The translations under genes were made by a program, and so were the position numbers. The notes beneath the pieces are model-generated. The model saw nothing but the letters and a program-made list of their open reading frames with translations. It was not told the DNA's origin and did no database searches. A stretch of DNA of 64,000 nucleotides from Neomonachus schauinslandi (lineage: Eukaryota; Chordata; Mammalia; Carnivora; Phocidae), in NCBI RefSeq assembly GCF_002201575.2, contig NW_025408824.1, forward strand, positions 16,456 to 80,455, written 5' to 3'. Positions within the stretch are counted from its first letter, which is position 1. Each line of letters starts with the position of its first letter. Positions 12,311 to 22,556 of the stretch are shown here, piece by piece.

Positions 12311-12461
12311 ATCGTCAATGTATGACACCAGTCTCTGTAATTACATTAAAGCTAATACAAGAAGGATGTGAGTAGTAATGGTTTAGGAGAAGGCTTAGGA
12401 TAACCAATACTACATGTGTCATAGGGATTCAAGAATTTGTTTCATTCTACCCCTTCCCTTT

Positions 12462-12636
12462 TTTTTTTTGACAGAGAGAGACAAAGCAAGAGAGGGAACA
12501 CAAGTAGGGGCAGTGGGAGAGGGAGAAGCAGGCTTCCCACGGAACGGGGAGCCCGATGCGGGGCTTGATCCCAGGACCCTGGGATCATGACCTGAGCTGA
12601 AGGCAGATGCTTAACGACTGAGCCACCCAGGCGCCC
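12462..12636 (-). mobile_element. CAN-SINE, complete
   Basis: Reverse copy with a short T tail, purine-rich body and GCCACCCAGGCGCCC head. The 15-bp duplication CTACCCCTTCCCTTT is exact at 12447-12461 and 12637-12651, which suggests a young insertion. Confidence 0.97.
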
Positions 12637-12651
12637 CTACCCCTTCCCTTT

Positions 12652-13377
12652 CAATATGCACTTCCTAGTCCCTATTTATAGATGTACCATTTTTATATAA
12701 TTAAATGCCAGAGTGTTCTAACCATACTATCCAGTTAAATACAGCGACACATTTAATTTTATTGAGAACACTAGAGCGATCTTAGTGTTGATTTGTCTGC
12801 TTTTCAGTGTCATGGAAACATCACATGCAGCAAATGGTATTTGAGAGTGATGGTCAAAGCTATTTTCTAAACTGCTCCCTCCTCCTAACTATATCATGTT
12901 CCCAAATAATAACATTCACAAATGCCAGAATATACCATTCATAACTATTCCTTACTGATGGAGGAGATAGCATGGACTTTATCAATATGGTGAACATAAC
13001 CCTTAGTTTACTGGAGATAAACTAACCTGACTTATGCCTGCTAATAGTACCCACCTTTAGTTCTGAAAAGTGTTCATATTTTGATAAGTCCTACAAGCAC
13101 CTTTACTTTGGAGTAATTCAGTACTAGCTAGCCATAACTGTACATTTTTTCCTTCCTCAGATTCACAGATTCATGGCATTTTATTGTATGTGCTCTGTGA
13201 TCAAAAAATGCTAATCGAGGGTATGTGCAAACTATCTTCAGGATACTCAACATTTTTTAAGGCATATGAGAAAGAATACACTTGCCTTACATCAAACCCT
13301 CAGCTCAGTCCTCCCTCCTCAGTGAACACAATCATAAAACTTGGGTTTTCCCAAATGGCTGATATCAAGATACAGGA
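12652..13377. other. Unique non-coding sequence
   Basis: No gene or repeat is recognised. The frame beginning at 13184 runs into the LTR at 13378 and is not coding. Confidence 0.45.
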
Positions 13378-13858
13378 TGTGGTTGGCAGAATAATGCCCC
13401 CACCCTCAAGGATATCCATGTTTATCCCCAGAACTTGAGAATACACTATGTCACATGGTAAGGGAAATTAAGGTTGCTAATAAACTGACCTTGAGATGGA
13501 GAGATGACCTTGATTTGGGGATTATCCAGGTGGTCCTTATAAGTGAAAGAGTGAGGAACCACAGTCAACTCAGAGTGATGCAATTTAGGAATTTGATCCA
13601 GTATGGCAGCTGTGAAGATGGAGGAAGGGGGCCATGAGCCAAGGAATGTGGGTGACTTCTAGAGATTGGAAAAGGGTAAGGCAAACAGATTCCCTCCTAC
13701 TGCTTCCAGAAAGGAGTACAGTCATGCTGACACCTTGATTGAATCCCAGTGACAGCCGTTTTAGGCACCTGACCTCCAGAATTATAATAAATTTCTGCTG
13801 TTTTAAGCCACTAAATTCGTGGCAATTTGTGACAGCAGCAATAGGAAACTAATACACA
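13378..13858 (+). mobile_element. MaLR (MLT1-type) solo LTR
   Basis: The element starts TGTGGTTGGCAGAATAATGCC and ends GGAAACTAATACACA, with the TG...CA ends of an LTR. Inside are the CCTTGAGATGGAGAGATGACC block, the GAAGATGGAGGAAGGGGGCCA block and the CCTCCAGAATTATAATAAAT polyadenylation-signal region. These fit the mammalian apparent LTR retrotransposon (MaLR, MLT1) family. No internal or coding sequence accompanies it. The subfamily is not assigned. Confidence 0.85.
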
Positions 13859-14049
13859 ACTTTAAGTAGTGCTGATGCTATGATCATTTATGTTGCACTT
13901 ATATATAAAATAAAAATTCAGAACAACATCCTCTTTGAGCCTAGAGCCAAGCAGAGGCTTGTTTCTTTAACGAGTTTGTTTGCTTTCCATTGGTAGACAG
14001 TAAGATCTACATGTTGGTTTTCTCCCATTTGCCCCCAAATCTAAGAAAG

Positions 14050-14120
14050 TAAGAGTTAAGTTTTATGGTTAACTCTTATGACTAATAACAGTTAGTCAAC
14101 TATTAGTTAATAGTTAACTG
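14050..14120. other. Two adjacent perfect inverted repeats (potential hairpins)
   Basis: TAAGAGTTAA at 14050-14059 pairs with TTAACTCTTA at 14069-14078 across a 9-nt loop. AACTATTA at 14098-14105 pairs with TAATAGTT at 14108-14115 across 2 nt, and this second stem is extended outward by CAGTTA/TAACTG. No function is known. Confidence 0.7.
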
Positions 14121-14225
14121 TAGCCTTTTCTTCATTCTATGAATTTTCTCTTCCCAATTTTTACATTAGGTATTAGTCTTTTACTCTGATTAGTGGTTTT
14201 GATAATATCAACTTTGAGTACATTT

Positions 14226-14425
14226 GTTTATTTTTTTAAGATTTACTTATTTATTTGAGAGAGAGAGAGTGAGCATAAGCAGGAGGGGCAAAGGGAGAGG
14301 GAGAGAGAGAATCTCAAGGAGACTCCGCACTGAACACAGAGCCTGAGCAGGGCTTGATCTCATCATCACAACCTGAGCTGAAACCAATAGTCAGACGCTT
14401 AACCAACTCTCTCACCCAGGTGCCC
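14226..14425 (-). mobile_element. Older CAN-SINE
   Basis: Reverse copy with TTTATTTGAGAGAGAGAG tail/body, GACTCCGCACTG, CATCACAACCTGAGCTGAAA and a TCACCCAGGTGCCCC head. The duplication is imperfect: CAACTTTGAGTACATTT at 14209-14225 against CAACTTTGAATACATTT at 14426-14442. The body variant is older than that of the 4031 copy. Confidence 0.95.
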
Positions 14426-14442
14426 CAACTTTGAATACATTT

Positions 14443-15694
14443 ATAAAGAGAAAGGATAAGTTACAATATAATAGTAATAAATTAAAACATAGCTTTATTC
14501 TAACTGATTAGATACTGATAGTAAATTTCTATAGGATAAAGAACCAGAAATGTCAGTCTTGCCCAACACACAGGTTTAGAATTAGTCATTAATTTACATT
14601 AAGATAATAAAAAAAAAAACTGAAGAAAATAAAGAAAAACAGTGAATGAGGTAATAATTCTTTTCTAATTCTGTTTTCCTTTGTCTATTCTTATAGATGA
14701 GGTCAGCAAGTTAAATTGGGAGTCATATAAAACTAGTTCAACCATAACGGTTGGTTAATTAATCAGTCACCGTTTATCATTTTATATTCGGAGTCTAACT
14801 AGAATTGTACTCAGGAAAGAAATGAAATATAACCCTATTTCTCCCAACAACTTTCTTATTTATAGAATATTGCTTATGTCACTGGTTTTGGAGTTTATAA
14901 ATATTTGGAATTTTTTTCCTCAAATCTGTATGAATTACTTTTTTACTGAGTACTAGCTATACATGTTTTACATTGCATATAATTTAGCTTCAAAAGAATT
15001 CCTATTTCCTTATGATCACGTGAGATGGTTAGCCAAGCTCTATAGAATGTTATAGAATTGGTTAGCATAGCATGATACAGACATCAAGTTCAATAGAGGC
15101 CAAAGAATGGAAAGGTCAAGTTTGCCTGGAGTCTTGCTGTTTCCTAGAAGAGTTGATATGTGAATTAGATTCTTTTCTTGGATAAGTACACTATTAAAAC
15201 AAATGTGATTTCACAGTATAAACAAATGTGTCATATGTGGGACAAGACACATACCAGAACTTTGGTTTCAGATTTAACATTGGAGAATATTAATGGATAA
15301 GAACAAATAGACAAAGACTCAGAGTTTGTATACAAATAACCCTGAAAAGATTCTTACTATTTGTGAATAGAATTAATTTTTAACTGCTCCCTCTTGGTTT
15401 TGGTCTTTATTCATTTCCGTATTTATTAAAAAATTAAAATAAAGAAATACTGAAAAGACTTGCAACTACATTGAATCATTCAGGGAAATATACATAAATG
15501 TCTGTGTGTGTGTGTGTGTGTGTGTATGTTTAACTTGTAACTTTTGAAAAAAGAAATCAAGTTAAAGCATAGTAATGACCCCATGGACTAAATTATTACT
15601 GAATCCTGCTTCAATCTAACTCTTAGGTGAGCTGAAATTAATCTCAGTAAGTACAATTGAAAGTAAAGAGTAAAAGCTTACATCAGGCACATTA
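14443..15694. other. Unique AT-rich non-coding sequence
   Basis: No gene is recognised. It includes a (TG)n microsatellite at 15503-15526. Confidence 0.45.
15503..15526. repeat. (TG)n dinucleotide repeat
   Basis: About 12 uninterrupted TG units. Confidence 0.95.
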
Positions 15695-15708
15695 AAAAAT
15701 ATATTGCT

Positions 15709-15738
15709 TAACCAACTGAACCACCCAGGCACCCGCCG
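15709..15738 (-). mobile_element. Tailless 30-bp CAN-SINE head
   Basis: Only the first 30 nt of the SINE (the 5' half of the tRNA-like head) are present, in reverse, ending GAACCACCCAGGCACCCGCCG. There is no body and no A-rich tail. The piece is bounded by an exact 14-bp duplication, AAAAATATATTGCT, at 15695-15708 and 15739-15752. On the SINE strand the head reads ...GGTTA and runs into AGCA of the duplication, which continues the SINE consensus (GGTTAAGCA) and gives microhomology at the junction. This fits the described class of tailless retropseudogenes from tRNA-related RNAs. Ordinary L1-mediated truncation removes the 5' end instead. Confidence 0.8.
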
Positions 15739-15752
15739 AAAAATATATTGCT

Positions 15753-16019
15753 GAGTGCCTATTTTGTTAATTAACTGTGTTAGATACCAGAAGAAAAAAT
15801 ATGCCTGTTTATCTGTAAAAGAGCATTATTACATCGGGCATAAATATTCCAAGTATAGATCTTTGCATGCATGCACACATTCATTCATTAATTCTTCACA
15901 TATATGTATATGTATATATATATAATCACCTGTTTTTATTAAATAAAAATAATAATTAAAAACAAATCAAGCATATTTCTTTGCCTTAATTGTGGGTATG
16001 TCAAATCAGAGTACATAAT
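15753..16019. other. Unique AT-rich sequence with short TA repeat
   Basis: Contains an interrupted TATG/TA run at about 15899-15924. No gene is seen. Confidence 0.45.
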
Positions 16020-16095
16020 TCATTTATTTAGCTCCAGACCATAACAAAATTGCTTGACATATTGTAGGTGCTTAATAAATATTTTGTGAACTGAT
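16020..16095 (+). mobile_element. L2 or MIR 3' end fragment
   Basis: TTGTAGGTGCTTAATAAATAT is the terminal block shared by L2 and MIR family 3' ends. The preceding sequence is too short or diverged to choose between them. Confidence 0.4.
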
Positions 16096-16589
16096 CTAGA
16101 TTACTGAAATCCAGATTCTGCATAAGGCCGTTGCTTTAAATATTTATGGCAGCTGTGTCCAACCTCCACTTAAGTTCTATCGTTGTTATTGTTTTTCCCT
16201 CCCAAGAGAATCATCCCAGTTTTTTCAACCATTTGTCAGACAAGAAGGTTTTTGTCAGTCTCCTATGTATTTCATCTTAACCTTTAAGCTCTGGAAGACT
16301 TTTAAGAAACTGCATTCCTTGCTATAGGAGACTATTGAGGGAAAAAAATTAGAAATTCTCCCAAGCTATTTCTAATAGGATGCATATTAGCTAAAATAAT
16401 GAAGACTAAAGATTTGAGCATGGGCTGAAAATCATAAGATCATGTAAAGTAAGTCACACGACAGATTATCAGGGTTTCAAATATGTTTGGGTCCTTATAT
16501 ATAATATAGTCTCAGTTAACTGATTATTTTAATATTTCAACAGGATTCTTCTATTTCACTTATTTTCAACTGGAGATTGCTTTGTCAGT

Positions 16590-16748
16590 GTCAGCTTGCT
16601 TTCAACCCGGGGGACATTTGTCAGTGTCTGGAGACATTTTTGGCTGTCCCAACTGTGGATGGAGGATACCACTGTCATTTGGTGGATAACAACCAGGGAT
16701 GCTGCTAAATAGTCTACAAGGCATAGAGCATTGCCAAGGTTGACACAC
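16590..16748 (+). mobile_element. MER20 (hAT-Charlie) DNA transposon
   Basis: It carries GGGGGACATTTGTCAGTGTC followed by GGAGACATTTTTGGCTGTC, a CAACCAGGGATGCTGCTAAA block, and a degraded end near GCCAAGGTTGA. This is the MER20 order in sense orientation. The terminal inverted repeats are eroded. The 68-codon minus-strand frame here is not a gene. Confidence 0.85.
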
Positions 16749-16769
16749 TGATAAATTTGCATTGTAATA

Positions 16770-17549
16770 TGGCTTTCAAGCTACATTTTATAGCATATTA
16801 GCAAATAAAAAAGATCTAAAAGGACATCTTCAAATAAATTTGTTATTATCACTCAATTTCCACAGTCACACTAAATGTGAAAGCAAGTTCTGGGATTCAT
16901 CCAATACTGTAACTTTTTAAGCTTCTCAAGATCCTTGACTATTCCCGAGGTGCCAAACTTAAAAACCAGAGACACTAGGATATCAGAATAGCTAGTCTTC
17001 TGTGTCTCCTGAGCAGAAGCTCCTTGCACGTTACCTAGTGCGGGACATAGTCTCACCTTTGGTTTCCAGGAGAACCACTGGGATCCTACCATAGTCAATC
17101 TTGCCTGTGGGCCAGGGGCAACTGGTATGCTCCTTAGAGCCTTGAAAACGGGCTATTGAGGCACCAGTAAAACTGGGTTCATTTCATGTTCTCTGATGGT
17201 AGGATCTTTCTTATGTATAGATGAAGTTCAGTTACATGATCCCAGCTTGTACCTTTAATACTAGTCCTTTGTCGCAATGTCTTTTGCTGTCCGAAGGAAC
17301 TAATAATAATAACTCTTAATTAAAAGAAACCCAGAATATTTATCAGCCTGTGAGGCAATCTTTGGCTTTCTTTTGTTTTTCTTTATAATATGCCATTGTG
17401 GATTTTCCTGATCACCTCTACCATCTGAAAGCATTTCGTGGCACTTTTCATGTATGTAATATAATACAGTTTGAAGGGGACTGAAATATTCTATGCTTCT
17501 ACACTTAGGAAGATGAGAGGCAGAATGAGGAGCTCAATTTCTTTGTTGA
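16770..17549. other. Unique non-coding sequence
   Basis: No repeat or gene is recognised. A 75-codon minus-strand frame at 16871-17098 has no support. Confidence 0.4.
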
Positions 17550-18020
17550 GATCATTTGGCGTACGTGTTAATTCGCCAAGGTATTGCTCAATTACTGCTC
17601 AGACCCTGAGCACTGTACTCTCTTAGTGGGTAAGTATTTATGAAGAGATTTAGAGAAAATACATCACTGGTAAATGTTTACTCGGTGTTTCGTGTTTGAT
17701 CGTTTTGGTACAATCTTTCGACTAAAGCTGGAATCTATTTTCAATGACTGCATATGAATGCAGCACACGTCCTGCGGCCTAACAGATGCCATCTGTAAAA
17801 GCATTTACTTTAAATTAGTGGAATAAGTAATCAAAAGGGCTTTGTACTTAATGCAAAACTTTTGGTGACTATTAAATGCTCATTAGAGGGTGTTTTTGCT
17901 GTATGACTGTCAAAATCAGCAGGACGTTTATGTTAGGTTTCCTGAGTGGGTCAAGATTGAATATGATTTTACAACCTAAATAACATAAATGAATGCAGGT
18001 TATTTCAGCATCTCCAGATG
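17550..18020. promoter_or_regulatory. Candidate conserved non-coding segment (speculative)
   Basis: The stretch has no repeat, keeps several CpGs despite AT-rich surroundings (GGCGTACG, ATTCGCCAAG, CTCGGTG, TTTCGACTAAAG, CACACGTCCTGCGGCC), and contains E-box-like (CAGATGCCATCTG) and TAATC/ATTAAA motifs. CAGATGCCATCTG is itself an inverted repeat. Old conserved enhancers often look like this, but no alignment was available. Confidence 0.25.
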
Positions 18021-19439
18021 TTTTTTAAACTCTTTGCCCCTAAACCCAAAACTTAGTGCCATTTCAAATTCTGCAATGGTATTTTAGTAAAGATTTTTTA
18101 AATTAAATATTTAGCATGTTTAGATAAGTAGGCTACTTTTTCATACTCCCAACATTTATAAATGAAAAGCAGATACTATCTCTAATGCTAAATATTACTC
18201 CAGCCCATCTTTTATGGAAATATATCCCCAGGGAATCAGATAATATTAAATCAGCTTAACTATGCACTTATTACAATAGCTAATTATCTAAAGTTTTTAA
18301 TTATCTTATGATGGCTTATTTGGTAGATTATGTATGTATTGCAACTTGATTGAATCTCTGGAAATGTCCTTATTATCACTTTGCTTTTAATTAAACATTC
18401 AATAGCTGTCTTGTTTAATCTAGAGAGATACATCTATTATTCTCACTGTTGTTATTTATATGGTACTATGCACAGGAATGGTGCTATATAACGAGAATAA
18501 ATGCTTCACCCAAATCATGGTTCTCACATTGAGGAAATGAAGTCTCACATCTATTAACTGAAGTCTGTAAGTGCTCTGATAATAAAAGATGATTTTGAAG
18601 ACCCTTCCCGCATCTTGGAGGAGGAAAAAGTCCCAGAGTCCATGGGTCATATTCAACTTGCTTGCAGGCAGAATTGCCCTTCAGGTAGTTAGATCAGCAC
18701 TGATGGTCAAGTTCAGAAAAGCAAAGCAGAGTTAAGCTGGAGTAATAAAAGCCTGGCAATTTATAAAAATACTTAAGGTCTGCATGTTGTCATTTTCTTT
18801 GGGAAATCTATAAATGGGCAAATTAACCTGCTTCTCTACTTTTGAAAATCTTTGCTGTGGGCCTTAATGGTATTGCCCCCTCTGGTTGCCCAGAGTCAGA
18901 ATTGTCTTCTGATTCTTAAAACTCTAAATGCCCGTCAACTTTGTCTCTGGAGGCTCAAATATACCATACAATCTCAAGAGGAAAAGGGGAAAATTGCCTT
19001 GATGTTGTTTCCATTGCAAAGATCTCTTTTCTCTAGGTCAGTTTAAAAAGCCTCTCTCTTCTCTTTTCTAACACAGACTTAAAACAGAAAAAAACCCTGT
19101 TAATCCTCATCTGACATGGAGGAATTTACAAACAGCTTCTGAAGGACAAATTCTTTTGGGGGAGAGGGTAATAGAACAGCTGTTAGAAAGTCCACTGAAG
19201 TGTCGCCTGTGTTGGCTGGAGGGGTTGATTCTATCCACGTAAGTAACCCCAAGAATGAGGGAATTGAGCTAAATCCCATCTACAATGGGATGAAAAGTAT
19301 CCTCATTTTATTAATAGCTATTATCTGTTGGAAATGGAATTAGATTCCTCATCATTCCACTATTTATTATTGATGCTTTCTTTCGAATGTTCAATAAAGG
19401 CTTCATTGTTTGGATACAAAACCTCAAAAGAAAAAAAGC
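18021..19439. other. Unique non-coding sequence
   Basis: No gene or repeat is recognised. Short frames near 18456-18656 and 18852-19046 lack support. Confidence 0.4.
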
Positions 19440-19740
19440 ATATCCTTTACCTTAAGCCCCTCACAGTCTATTGGGAAACATATCTGAGTACAAAATGATA
19501 ATGCAGTGATATAATGGACTGCTCTGATTTTATAGGTGAGAGTAAAATGCTATGAAAAAATGACGTGCTTATAAAACATAATAAAAGAAATATTGGAGGA
19601 CGAGGCAACAGGTGAACTTATTCTTGGAGGAAGAGACATAATAAAGCAAGTTGTAAGTTAGGAGGTAAAAGATGAGATGCTATCTTCATGTCAGAGGAAG
19701 AAGTACACGTAATGACATGGGGGTGAGATCTTCTGCTTGT
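19440..19740 (-). mobile_element. Possible L2 fragment
   Basis: AAGCCCCTCACAGTCTATTGGG, then AAATGCTATGAAAAAATGACG and GGAGGAAGAGACATAAT, resemble the reverse of the L2 3' region (segment length, tract order and purine bias). It is weakly conserved. Confidence 0.35.
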
Positions 19741-21007
19741 ATTATGCTTCCAATATTCAAGGGGAATACATCAATTTCTATGCATGTTTATTTATATAAC
19801 AAATAAATTAGCCATCAATTAGCCAGTCTGATAAATTTCAGCCATATTAATCCCCGAGGTGGTTAGTGTGGCAGAAATAAAATCAGATTATCTCAAACTC
19901 ATTCAGTAGAATTTACTGTAGAATATCTGAGCAAAACTTTCTCAGTTGGCTCATATTTAAGTGAGGAAAACCATTTTATTGAAAGAAAGAGAAAGCATGC
20001 ATGCACAAGTTGAGTTTGTGGTGAGTTGCAAGCTAAACTATCAGCTTGTGTCACAGGATACCATGTTTACTTGAAAGAAAGCCTGACATACAAACTGTGT
20101 CCATCCAGATTTGAATATGTGGTGACATGTTTTCAAACTGAGTCAGATGAGCATATTACTTCAAGAACAACTAATAAAGTATTAACTACAAATTACAAAA
20201 TTTGAGCTTCCAATCAAAATTAGAATTTTGGAAAAATTTTATTTGCCACAATGAGCTTGAAATCTTCACAAAATTTAAAGAATTTTTTATTGAGATGATT
20301 GACATTGGCAGGCATTTTTTTTTCTAACGTTGTATAACAAAATGTGTCAACATTTGGAAGATCTGCATAACTGAGCGAATGAATATTTTTCAAGGGATGG
20401 TGATCCTACAAAATCATGCACATGTAAAGGGTCTATCCAAAGGGCAAGGTAGACCAATGGATTTAATAGAAAAAACTACAGAAAATTTATTGATAAAGTT
20501 TCAGTTGCACATTGTAACCAATCTTAAGACAATACCATTTAATAAGCTTGAGTGTAGTATCAATAAATATCTACAAATATCTGAAAAGATTCTTAAGTAA
20601 ATATTCCTCTCTTCCAATGATATATCTATATTTCTGTGTGAGGCCATATTCCCTTAATTTACTCACCCGGAACAACATATTGAAGCAGATTAAAAGCAGA
20701 CCCTGATATGAGAACCCAGCTGTCTTCCATTAAACCAGACATTAAAGAGATTGGCAAAACTGTAAAACAGTACCACTCTAGTTGAATTTTCTTAAAAGAA
20801 TAAAATATAATTATTTTAAAATATATTATTTATATTAATATGTTCAGGTATATTATTATTTTGAATGAATTACTTCATATTTTAAAAATTTACTACATTT
20901 AATTGCTTAGATAATAAATATTGGTAGATATAGGTGACAAACACCAAAATTCTTTGAAATTCTCAATAATTTGGAGGAAGTATGACATCAACATACTGAG
21001 AACCTCT
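19741..21007. other. Unique AT-rich non-coding sequence
   Basis: No gene is seen. 20810-20940 is almost entirely A and T. A 73-codon frame at 20379-20600 has no recognisable feature. Confidence 0.45.
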
Positions 21008-21437
21008 GTGCACTAGTTTCCTAGGGTTGCAGTAACAAAGTACCTCAGACTGGGTGGTTTAAACAAAAGAAATGTATTCTCTCATAGTTCTGAAAGCTAT
21101 AAGGTGCTGATTAGGCCATGTTCTTCATGAAAACTCTAGGGGAGAGTCTGTTCCATGCCCTTCTCTAAGCCTTTGCTGTTGCTGGGAATCTTTGACATTC
21201 CTTGGCTTGCATCTGCTCAACTCCAAACTCGGGTGTCTTCTCTGTGTGTGTCTGTGTCTGTGTTTCTTAGGACATCAGTCATATTGGTTAAATGGCCTGC
21301 CCTACTGCAGTATGACCTTATCTGAATTTACATCTTAATTACACCACAAAGACTATTTCCAAATAAGATCCCATTCACAGGTACAAGGAATTAGGACTTC
21401 AGTATATCTTTTGGAGGATACAATTCAACAGACGATA
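21008..21437 (-). mobile_element. MaLR (MLT1-type) solo LTR
   Basis: Read in reverse it starts from the GAATTGTATCC-like end at 21437 and finishes at AGTTTCCTAGGGTTGCAGTAA. The + strand shows the usual reversed landmarks: ACTGGGTGGTTTAAACAAAAG, CTCATAGTTCTGAAAGCTA, CAGTCATATTGG and AATTACACCACAAAGAC. There is no internal sequence. The subfamily is not assigned. Confidence 0.85.
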
Positions 21438-21544
21438 GTCTGTTTAATAGATACACTTAGCATGAAGACACATTGCCTTACAGCCTTTCTTTTCTGTTGT
21501 TGCTCTTTTGTTGAGATATTTTTGATTTTTTAAATCTTCTTTAT

Positions 21545-21596
21545 GCTATGCTGTTGTGTAGTTGACACTCAATAAATGATTGCTGAATGAATTGAC
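21545..21596 (+). mobile_element. L2 or MIR 3' end fragment
   Basis: GTAGTTGACACTCAATAAATG followed by ATTGCTGAATGAATTGA is the characteristic L2-type terminus. Only the last 50 bases are recognisable. Confidence 0.55.
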
Positions 21597-21737
21597 CACT
21601 GAATTAATTGATCAATAGGACCTTGTAAGGGCCCCCTAAGATTCCTTGTTTATTGCTTATTTGCGTCTTTTGAGACTTCAAGGATCCTTTATTTTTATGC
21701 ATTGTGTGACATAGTTTCCTCCTTGATTTCTTTCTGG

Positions 21738-21955
21738 AAAGGCAGTGTAATGTATGGAATGAATGTGGAATTATTTACAGATGGCCTTACCTGCTTAAAA
21801 CACAAAGCCCATCATTTTGGTAGGAGTATAATTTTGAGCCTATTATTCCACATCCCTCAACCTCATTCTTTCCGTGTAAAGATAGGAGTAAAAATGCTGC
21901 CCTTAGAAATTTTGTAAGAATTAAATTCGACAATCTATATGAAAGTCTGATGTAA
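21738..21955 (+). mobile_element. MIR, near full length
   Basis: GGAAAGGCAGTGTAATGTATGG is followed by degraded tRNA-like sequence, CAACCTCATTCTTTCCGTGTA, AAGATAGGAGTAAAAATGCTG and TTTTGTAAGAATTAAATTCG, matching a sense MIR. The 71-codon frame at 21702-21917 lies in it and is not coding. Confidence 0.65.
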
Positions 21956-21959
21956 TGTT

Positions 21960-22085
21960 CCAGATCTGGTTGCTCAGAGGAATCCACTCTGAATTCTGAA
22001 AGTCTGGGAAGGAGCCCAGGGTTGTGAATTTTTGGCAGGACCTCAGGTGAGGCTGTGTAGACAGGTTTGCGAAGTAGCAGTGCAA
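21960..22085 (+). mobile_element. MER5A-like DNA transposon fragment
   Basis: TGAATTCTGAAAGTCTGGGAAGG, a GTGAATTTTTGGCAGGACCTC block and CAGGTGAGGCTGTGTAGACAG follow the central MER5A pattern. The termini are not clear. Confidence 0.45.
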
Positions 22086-22479
22086 CGTATTACCCACACG
22101 AGGAAAATCAGACTGATTATGTGCTGGAATGGATGCCACTTCCATTAACCTGTCTGGATATCAAAACCTTTAGTAGCGATCTCAAGCAGGGCAGACCCAG
22201 TTCAGGTGACAAGTTATATATAACAATACACCAAGGATTTCTTGATAAGAAACATTATAATTATTTTTTTTGTTTTGGTTTCGTTTTTGTTTTTGAAAAG
22301 GGAGTTTGTTGAGAAAGACTACATCTGTTTCCTTTTCTTTCCAATGGAGGGCTGCTTTTTCATTAGAATAAGAACTGAAAATACATCTCACATTCAATAA
22401 AACCATGACAATATCCTGGGTGGAAGGACACAAAAGCCTCCTTGGGGGGTAGCCCTGTTCCCAAACTTCAGCTTTGAAG

Positions 22480-22556
22480 TATTGTGTACATTGTAAAACT
22501 CCCTGGCTCAGTGCTTGGCATAGATTAGAGGCTCAACAATTGTTAGATTCTCTTCA
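22480..22556 (+). mobile_element. L2 or MIR 3' end fragment
   Basis: CAGTGCTTGGCATAGATTAGA followed by GGCTCAACAATTGTTAGAT matches the common L2/MIR 3' terminus. Confidence 0.5.

Noticed and set aside
13378..13858. Endogenous retrovirus with genes
   Set aside because: Only solo MaLR LTRs are present (here, 21008-21437 and 37228-37669). No gag, pol or env sequence is visible beside any of them.
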